A stretch of DNA of 64,000 nucleotides. Origin: Lunularia cruciata (taxonomy: Eukaryota > Streptophyta > Marchantiopsida > Lunulariales > Lunulariaceae). Positions 57,080 through 64,000 of this stretch are shown piece after piece. The stretch spans positions 35,717,001 through 35,781,000 of the forward strand of contig OX419758.1 in the NCBI GenBank assembly GCA_948567375.1. The letters run 5' to 3'. Made by a program: the position numbers and the translations under genes. The notes beneath the pieces were generated by a model. The model searched no databases and was not told the DNA's origin. It was given only the letters and a program-made list of their open reading frames with translations. How positions within the stretch are numbered: position 1 is the stretch's first letter; each line of letters begins with the position of its first letter.

Positions 57080-59153
57080 GAGTGGAACTCTGTCTCGATA
57101 GACCCGAGGAAGAAGGGAAGAGAGGAAATCCGGCTCGCTGGACAGAGTCGGATTGGAGACTCGTACTTGGGAAGGAAGCAGGCTTGGAGCAGAGGGCCTC
57201 GTTCTTGGAGAAGGGAGGGATAGCTCAAGAAACCCAAGAAGTTTAAATCCGGGATAAATCGCCTCCACACTACATTGTGCCGTTTGTAGCACATTTCTAC
57301 CTTGGGCTAAATTTGCTGAACTTGGCGGCGTGAACTTGGATGGTGTTGCACTTCCATCTTGATTTGCAAAAGGAGGTGGACGTCAAGGAGCAGCAATACA
57401 TCTTGAGGATCAAATCAGGAGCACCAATGACTACTACACAAAGATAAGGAATAACGTGGAGGTCGCAGTGAGTACCCCGAATACAAAGAAGAGAAGTTGG
57501 CAGGGCAAAGCCAAAGACACAAAGAAACCTCAAAAGACACGGAGAGGTAACCCGAGGTGAGGTATAGTGGTGATCGAGTCAGAGGATGAAGACTCGGAAG
57601 GTGATGCCGAGCTTAAGACTAAAGACTCGGAACACGAGGAGGAGCCTGAGCTAATGCTGCAGAGTGGAGATACGAGTAGCGATAGCAATGAAGGAGGAGA
57701 AATGACATCGGGGCCGGCGGCTGCAGAAGAAGAATACAAAGAAGAAGAAGTGCAGGCATAAATTGAAGCCGAAGACAATACACAGTTGGAAGACGAAGTA
57801 ACTGTGCTCGAAGAGAAGAAGATCACCGTATACAGAGGAGTTCGCTCGAGACGAAAGGTGAAGTATGAAGCGGGTCCAAGTACAAAGAAGGAAGAAGCAC
57901 ATGAAAGCTCGGGAAGTGAGACGTCTATTCCGATACGATGACTGCAGCAAAGAAGGTGAGTATCGGAAGAAGAAGAGGTAAAGAAAGAGGTCACTCCGCA
58001 GGTTGAAGTAGTTGCCAGTGATGGAGTGGAGTACGTGCAAGAAGTGGTGTGTCCCTTGTTAGTAAAGCTAGAGTACAGAAAGAAGGAGATGTAGTCGACT
58101 TATTCAGAGGTGAAGACTGTGTTGTAGCTATTAGCAAGGCTGGAAGAAGAAAACTCGGAGTTGAAAAAGAGTCTAATCCGAGGTGAGGAGGAAAGAGAAG
58201 TACTACGAGCGGAGGTAGTAGTGAGAACTCAGGTAATTGAAGACTTGAAGAGAGAAGTAAATTATCGAGAGGATCTTGTGAAGAAGAGTGACATAGCAAG
58301 GGAGAGACAAGTAGCTGAGTATGAGATCTTGAAGCAGCAGTTTGCTGATTCAAGAGTAGAGGTAATCCATGCTATGGCAAGAGGAGCTGCAAAGGATCAG
58401 GAGCTTGATAGGGTGATGGAGAGTGTTAAGGAGAAGAAGCAACTCTGGCAACAAGAGTTGGCGGCACGATATAGAGAAGAAGACATATTACAAGAGTTAC
58501 TTCGTAATCAGGAGGAGATAGTTGTCCAGAATGAGAAGGAGAAGGAGTTGGTGAAAGCCGAGTTCAAGGCAGAGTTGGCAATGTACCAAGAGGATTGGCT
58601 TGCAGATTGGGAACGTGAGAGAAAGATGAGATTGGAGCCATTGAAGGAGATTGTACTCAAAATGAATGCAATGTTAAGTACAGAGGCCAACATTCGGATT
58701 GAAGAGACGAGGCTGCACGAGTTGAAGTTGTTGGTGCAGGAGACGAGGCGAAGACAAGCAAAGGATATAGATATGAATGCCTTGTTAATTAGTCTCAGAA
58801 CTCGTGTAGACAGAAAGATTTTAGAGGTAGAGGATAACATTTCAATTAGATTAGACTTAGTGAAAATAGAGATAGAAAAGCTTCGGAAAGATGTTAGAGC
58901 AAAACCCAAAGTAGATAACATAGGAGTACAAATGTCTTTGGAGTTACTATTGGAGACATTAGAGAAGAGTGGGTCATGAGATGAAGAGTTAAATAGATTA
59001 CCCACTAGTGCAATTTCAGATCAGGAAAGAGAATTGCTGGATCTGGTGGAAGAAGTAGAAGATATGAAACCCGAGGAAAGAGTAGTAGGAAGTAAATTTA
59101 CTTCGGGTTCAGGTTTGAAAGCCAAGGACGAAGTAGACATTGGATTGGATTAA
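57080..59153 (+). pseudogene. LTR-borne coiled-coil protein gene in A2 3' LTR (subtype b)
   Basis: The N-terminus is removed by a deletion. The copy starts inside the conserved GKRGNPARWTESDWRLVLGK region, has a second deletion at 57243 and continues at PPHYIVPFVAHFYLGLNLL. The acidic linker (57590-57760) and a long open coiled coil (58161-58979, 272 codons) follow, with LHELKLLVQETRRRQAKDID. It ends with KDEVDIGLD at the TAA at 59151-59153. Together with 48282-50849 it shows that the reading frame is present in both LTRs of one element. Confidence 0.75.
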
Positions 59154-59292
59154 TAACAGATTTGAGATTTGAAGAGGTAGATATGAAGAGGTGCATTGTC
59201 ATTTTGGATCTGTAGGTTAGAAGAGTTGTTGTAAAACGGTATAGTTGTTAGAACTGTCAATTTGTTCACTACTTAAGAGTGGCATTTGCAAT

Positions 59293-59436
59293 ATCATGTT
59301 GTTCACTGCTCATAATTTTTGAGAATAGATAAAGCAAAGTATCATGTTGTTTAGTACCTATAATTTCTGAGAATAGATAAAGCAAAGTATCATGTTGTTC
59401 AGTGCTCATAATTTCTGAGAATAGATAAAGCGAAGT
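59293..59436 (+). repeat. 48-bp tandem repeat, three units, in A2 3' LTR
   Basis: Units 59293-59340, 59341-59388 and 59389-59436, each beginning ATCATGTTGTT. The 5' LTR has one unit (about 50988-51035). Confidence 0.9.
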
Positions 59437-60042
59437 GCTGTGAAGCAGTGCTTGTCGCTTGAGCTTGATTCCGAGTATCAACTTTGCAATTGTGTATGTG
59501 AGTGTTTGGAGAAATTTGAAGTGCAAGTCAGTGTGCTTGTTGGATGTTGGATTCCGTAGCCTTGATCTTCATTCTGTGTGTTTGATCCTGAGTGAAGTGC
59601 AGTCGAAGCAATGCCTTGACAGATCTGAGAGGAATTGTAGTGTTGGTAGTATTCTGCATTTGTGAGTGCAGTGCAAGGTTGATGTGAAGCAATTTTGATC
59701 AAGGAAGTTGTGCCTTTAGTGGAGGGGTGGAACACAATTCTGAGGCAAAGTAGTTTTGCAGTGAAGTGCCATTTTTGGGAGAGCCTGAATCATCACAATC
59801 AAGATTGTTTGGAAAGATTTGTTGGAGTTGTGATTAAGGAGTGTTAATTTGTGACAAGACTGTGAGTCAGTGCTTGTTACTCTCTTCTAGGTGTGGTTTC
59901 TACCTGAGAGATTAAAGACGCAACAAAGAAGAACTGAAATTGTCACTTTGCTTCATATTTGACCAATTTTGACTCGTATCTCTGCCGGAACGAACTTTAC
60001 TTACCTGATTACCGCAAAAGTGATATTTGTCGGGTTGTCACA

Positions 60043-60792
60043 TGCATTCTCGTCAAAGCAAACAAAGAATGGATACAAAGTAGAGAGCTATAAAGATCCT
60101 GTCAAGAGGAGGATTGTAATGGCAATCCTGAAGCCGGAGAGAACAACCTACATGATGAAACACCAAGCGGTGTTCTTTCACAAATTGTTTGCAAGAGAAC
60201 CAATAAATTGGGCGAGGTGCTTCCATGGAAGAACACGACAAATGGTGTGGAATTTGCAGGATAATTTGCCTCCACATTACATCGTGCCATTTGCATCACA
60301 CTTCTCCCTTGGGTTGAATTTGCTGAACTCGGCGGAGCAAACTCGAATGGTGTCGCACTTCCACCCCAACTTAAGAAGAGAAGTCGATGTAGAGGAGCAA
60401 CAATATATCCTTCAAATCTGAAGCACAGACGAGTACAACAAGAAGATGGGGAAGAATGTGGAGATAGAAGCGAGTACTCCAAAATCAAAGAAGCAAAGTT
60501 GGCAGGCCAAAGCCAAAGACAAGACGAAACCTTGGAAGACCGGGAGAGGAAACCCGAGGCGAGGAATGGTGGTGATTGAGTCAGAAGACAAAGACTCGGA
60601 AGGTGAAGCCAAGTGCAAGTCCAAAGAAGAAACAATTGCAATTTAGAGGGGAGTCTGCTCAAGACGCAAGGCAAAGTGTGAGGCAGGTCTGAGTAAAGTA
60701 AAAGAAGAAATGAATGAAAGCTCAGGAAGCGAGGCGTTAGTTTTGATACAAAGACTGTAGAGAAGAAGGCGAGTATTGAGCGAAATAGAAGT
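60043..60792 (+). repeat. Older family A LTR, right part, with LTR-frame segment
   Basis: Continues the LTR and reading frame interrupted at 47868: SSKQTKNGYKVESYKDPVK, KPERTTYMMKHQAVFFHKLF, RCFHGRTRQMVWNLQD, PPHYIV and the start of the acidic linker (SEDKDSEGEAKCKS). Stops occur at 60419 and 60643. It is cut at 60792 by B3. The rest of this LTR should lie beyond the right edge of the window, after B3. Confidence 0.83.
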
Positions 60793-61453
60793 TGTTGTGC
60801 GTATATACATCGCTACACAACATACATCGCTGTCAACATCATACACTATAAAAGCACAACTCACACATAAGTCATACATAGACTCTAAAGTGCCACAATA
60901 ATCAGATTGCTTAACAATTCAACTCAACTCAACTCAGATCAGTACTTGATCTGTCACTCTATAAACTGCCAACAACTGGGCACTGATTACAGTCAAGCCA
61001 CACCCACTCAAGCATAGAGAATCCAGGTGACGCTCGCCGGCCTCTGTCCACCATAGCCAGGAACTCGAAGGCTCAACATCAGAGAAGTGAGCTCTCTGGA
61101 GCTCACTTCGAAACTATACCCCCTGGACTCGAGCTAGCCCTGAAACCCTAACGGTCCCGCTGACGGCACACTCGACGGTGCAAACGGTGCAAAGTGACGG
61201 TGGGCCCCACCGTGAAGTCAGTACCCCGAACACGAAATCTAACCGTCGGAAAGTAGTCCCTGAGAAACAGCTAGAATAACTCTAACTACCATCACTGGAA
61301 CTCCAGTGTCCGAGCATCTAGATGCGGAACTAGAAATGGCGTGACAGCTATCGTGCGTATATACATCGCTACACAACATACATCGCTGTCAACATCATAC
61401 ACTATAAAAGCACAACTCACACATAAGTCATACATAGACTCTAAAGTGCCATA
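60793..61453 (-). repeat. 3' LTR region of B3 (661 bp) with duplicated 105-bp ends
   Basis: 105-bp unit at 61349-61453 (next to the polypurine tract) and again at 60793-60897 (element end), with 451 bp between. Same layout as B1 and B2. No ORF. Confidence 0.87.
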
Positions 61454-61466
61454 ATCGCCCCCCTAG
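61454..61466 (-). other. Polypurine tract of B3
   Basis: CTAGGGGGGCGAT on the minus strand, directly before the LTR start at 61453. Confidence 0.75.
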
Positions 61467-61622
61467 CTGGCGGTTAGGTCCCTCTAACTCCAGATAGCCA
61501 TCTACTCTAAGTATATGGTATACCCTCTAATGGGCAAAGATCAGGAGGCCGGGTGCTATGGAGCCCCATCGTTAGTCGCCTGTCTGCAATCTATACCATA
61601 TAAAGAATGAACTAGCTATAGG

Positions 61623-63998
61623 TCAAGTACATCTAGGACATAACCACTGTCCCTGAGGAACCACCGTGAGGGGAGGAGTCATACATGCCATATGCCATCT
61701 TCTCGAACAGCTATCACACACTAACATAGTAGCAGCTCCACCAGAAGAGCCACATAACATACACCTCAAGCCTGCACGTACAAGTGCCAAGCTTGGGTCC
61801 ATAGTACCATCAATGTTTGGAAGGTGGCATGGCGCACAATTGCGCACATGATCCTTCCAAACAACACCATCACGTCCTTCTAACACAAGGACTCCAGATG
61901 GCAAAACCTCGCGCACTCTCAAGATAGTGCGGCCTGTAGAAACATCAAGTGTCGTCGGTGCTGTCTGCTGTAGATATACATAGTCGCCTGGATGAAATCG
62001 ACGGATCGAGGGTCTATAATCTCCTCCTCGAATGGTAGCATAGCGTAAAGTATCTCTATGCTGAGCAATCGCCAAGTTCTCGAAGGCCATCGGCATCACT
62101 CTCTGAAAGATCTCTGCCCGATGAGAACATGCGCTCATCCATACATCAGGGTCATCCAAGTCCAAAACTACATTAGCATCTCGACGAATGGCTGCAGGTA
62201 AATCTGGATCTCGTCCATAGAGTAGAAAGTATGGAGAGAAGGATGCTAAGGAGGCTTGCCGGCTGAACCGATAGCCCATGGCCAACCAAGGTAACTGGAG
62301 ATCCCAATCTCCCAAGTGGCCTCTCTGCAAACCATACTTTTGCAATCCTCTCTTCATCGTCTGAACCACTCTCTCTGCTAAGCCATCTGCCTCAGGGTGA
62401 TCTCGGGATGTAGTACGATGATCAATCAAAGCCTTGTCACACAAGACCTGAAACTCTCCCAAGAACTCTGCACCCTGATCAGTCAAAACCTCAGCTGGTG
62501 CACCAAAATGACTAAGAACTCGATCCAGGAACGAGTAAGCTGTCCCTTCACTAGACTTGTTAGGAAGTGCCACCAACTCAATCCACTTGGAGAAGTGCTC
62601 CACCATCACCAAAACATACCGATGATGTCTCACAGTCAGCGGTAAAGGTCCGGCGAAGTCCAAACTCCAACGGTAACCCAATCCCATGATAGGTAATGGG
62701 TGTAACTGTGGCGTAGGAGCATTGAATGATGCTCTAACTCGGTCACAAACCACACATCTGGCAACAAACTGCTGTACCTCGGTCTGCATACCGCGCCACC
62801 AATAATGACTCTGGAGTAAGCTATATGTACGCTTTACTCCAAAATGTCTTAGCTCCTCATGAGCATGACGGACCAACTGTGGTCTCTGTGATGGAAGTGG
62901 TACTACTCGCACTCTACCATCCTCCCATACACGCAAAAGGTGTCTACCCTCCAATCTGAACCGTCTGGCCCGCTGAAGAACACGGTCTCTCTCCTTGGCC
63001 CCAACTGTGCCACCCACAACACCAGTGCAAAGATAGTCCATCACTAAGACATCATCATGAATGTCTCGCTGAACTGTACCAATATCTTCACTCTCTGGAT
63101 CTGTGACCTCAATAACTCCTCCTGTATGCGCTGAGAGAGATACCACCAATGTCTCTGCAAATATACACAGAAAGGCTGATGCATGCCAACCTGGCACCAT
63201 CTCCTCATCTGTCTCACCATGCCAACGTGCTCCGGTCTGATCCTGCTGGCTGGGACATGGGTTTCTACTCAACCCATCTGCATCACGGTTCACCACTCCA
63301 GGTCTGTGAACAACTGTGAAATCATACTCCTGTAAAATCAGAGCCCATCATGCAAGCTTCCCTGAAAGCTTGTCGGACTCCATCAACCACTTCAGCGGCT
63401 GATGATCAATGATGAGAGTGAAGGGGTTACCAAATAGGTAACATCGGAAATGTGCTACTGCCCAAACTGCTGCCAAGCACTCTCCCTCATATGAACTATA
63501 CTTCGCCTCCGCTGAATTGTTGGAGCGACTAGCATAGGCCACCACAAACTCCTTCTCCTCATCATCATGTTGGGTGAGCACCGCTCCAAGCCCCAACATA
63601 CTCCAATCAGTGTGAACCTGAAATGGTCGTCCCCTGATCGGTCTCCTCAAAATAGGAGCAGATGTCAACCTCTCCTTGAGCTCTACAAAAGCTCTCTCCT
63701 GCTCATCTCCCCAACACCACTCTTGTGTAAGCTTGGTCAGCTTCGTCAAGGCCTTGGCAATGGCACTAAATCCTCTAACATAGCGGCGATAGAAGTTCGC
63801 CAACCCAAGGAATGCTCGCACTCTGCTCACATCCGTAGGCCGAGGAATACGTGCAATAGCCTCCACCTTGGTCTGCTGAACACCAAGTCCTCCGGGGTAG
63901 ATAGTGTGACCCAAATACTCAACCTGCTCATGGAAGAACCTACACTTCCCAGGATGTAATTTGAGTCCATGAGATCTCAACCTCTCAAACACCTCCAA
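61623..63998 (-). CDS. B3 pol (partial): RT end, RNase H, integrase, PHD finger
   Basis: One frame of about 790 codons with a single TGA at 63348-63350 that probably replaces an Arg CGA codon; the 5' end is outside the window. RT end: LHPGKCRFFHEQVEYLGHTI. RNase H: FQVHTDWSMLGLGAVLTQ, SSYEGECLAAVWAVAHF and IIDHQPLKWL. Integrase: HAHEELRHFGVKRT...CVVCDRV zinc region; core SLDFAGPLP, TDQGAEFLGEF and ADGLAERVVQT with all three acids. After a Pro-rich tail comes an intact PHD finger (61623-61770): RCMLCGSS, LVCDSCSRRWHMACM and QWLCPRCT, giving Cys4-His-Cys3 with the diagnostic Trp. It ends directly after the finger. This is the best reference for the family B C-terminus. Confidence 0.9.
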
Positions 63999-64000
63999 CA

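Larger units (their letters stand above)
47869..60042 (+). mobile_element. A2: full-length family A Ty3/gypsy element, about 12.2 kb
   Basis: 5' LTR (47869-51263, its 3' end deleted), gag-PR-RT-RH-INT (51264-56787), polypurine tract (56875-56885) and 3' LTR (56888-60042). It is flanked by a perfect 5-bp target duplication TGCAT (47864-47868 and 60043-60047). The interrupted LTR reading frame continues across the insertion point. Both LTRs carry subtype b of the LTR frame. Stops, frameshifts and internal LTR deletions show that it is dead. Confidence 0.94.
56888..60042 (+). repeat. 3' LTR of A2 (3155 bp, with internal deletions)
   Basis: TGTGGTGCCCACA...GTTGTCACA. Compared with the 5' LTR it lacks about 530 bp after 57073 and about 220 bp at 57243. 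It keeps the terminal 390 bp that the 5' LTR lost. The non-coding tail 59154-60042 includes a 48-bp tandem triplication. Confidence 0.92.
60793..64000 (-). mobile_element. B3: family B element, 3' part, extends past the window
   Basis: Minus-strand element inserted in the older A LTR at 60792/60793. It contains the end of RT, RNase H, integrase, PHD finger, polypurine tract and 3' LTR. Over about 2.4 kb of pol there is one stop, the fewest defects of any element here. The methyltransferase region would lie to the right of the window. Confidence 0.9.

Noticed and set aside
1-64000. CRISPR arrays, tRNA or rRNA genes, bacterial operons
   Set aside because: No regularly spaced short repeats, no cloverleaf or rRNA sequence seen, and every coding region is of eukaryotic retrotransposon type.

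Overview
The window is nuclear DNA from a plant and consists almost entirely of nested, mostly decayed Ty3/gypsy LTR retrotransposons. I see no host gene, tRNA, rRNA or CRISPR array. Evidence for a plant: plant-type gypsy polyproteins, a primer site close to the plant tRNA-Asp type, and stop codons that mostly look like C-to-T change at CAG and CGA, as expected where CHG and CG sites are methylated. A seed-free land plant is my guess only.

Three families account for about 99 percent of the bases. FAMILY A has exceptionally long LTRs (about 3.65-3.75 kb, TGTGG...TCACA). Each LTR carries its own reading frame of about 810-855 codons: a globular N-terminal half and a long charged coiled coil. 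A TATA box lies about 27 bp before its start. The internal part is a gag (three zinc knuckles)-PR-RT-RH-INT polyprotein without a chromodomain. FAMILY B has a PR, a C5-cytosine DNA methyltransferase domain, RT, RNase H, an integrase and a C-terminal PHD finger. FAMILY C has 690-bp LTRs, a separate zinc-knuckle ORF before gag, and a conventional gag/pol.

Layout. 1-2190: A LTR fragment (+). 2191-14290: A0 (-), a recombinant A element whose 3' LTR is interrupted by a C solo LTR (3269-7679), which is itself interrupted by an A solo LTR (3485-7206). 14291-34960: a C element (C0, -) broken by C1 (14642-22459, complete) and by A1 (23722-30952, +). 34961-35332: the terminal piece of an A LTR (+). 35333-37476: A4 internal fragment (-). 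37477-40066: B1 (-). 40067-46664: B2 (+), which carries the methyltransferase. 46736-47868 and 60043-60792: an older A LTR, split by A2 (47869-60042, +; both LTRs, target duplication TGCAT). 60793-64000: B3 (-), nearly intact but cut by the window edge.

The two most notable systems are family B, which joins a DNA-methylation writer and a probable histone-reading PHD finger in one mobile element, and family A, whose long ORF lies inside the LTR and so is doubled in every full-length element and would be the first frame on the genomic RNA. Domain calls come from reading motifs by eye. No database search was possible.
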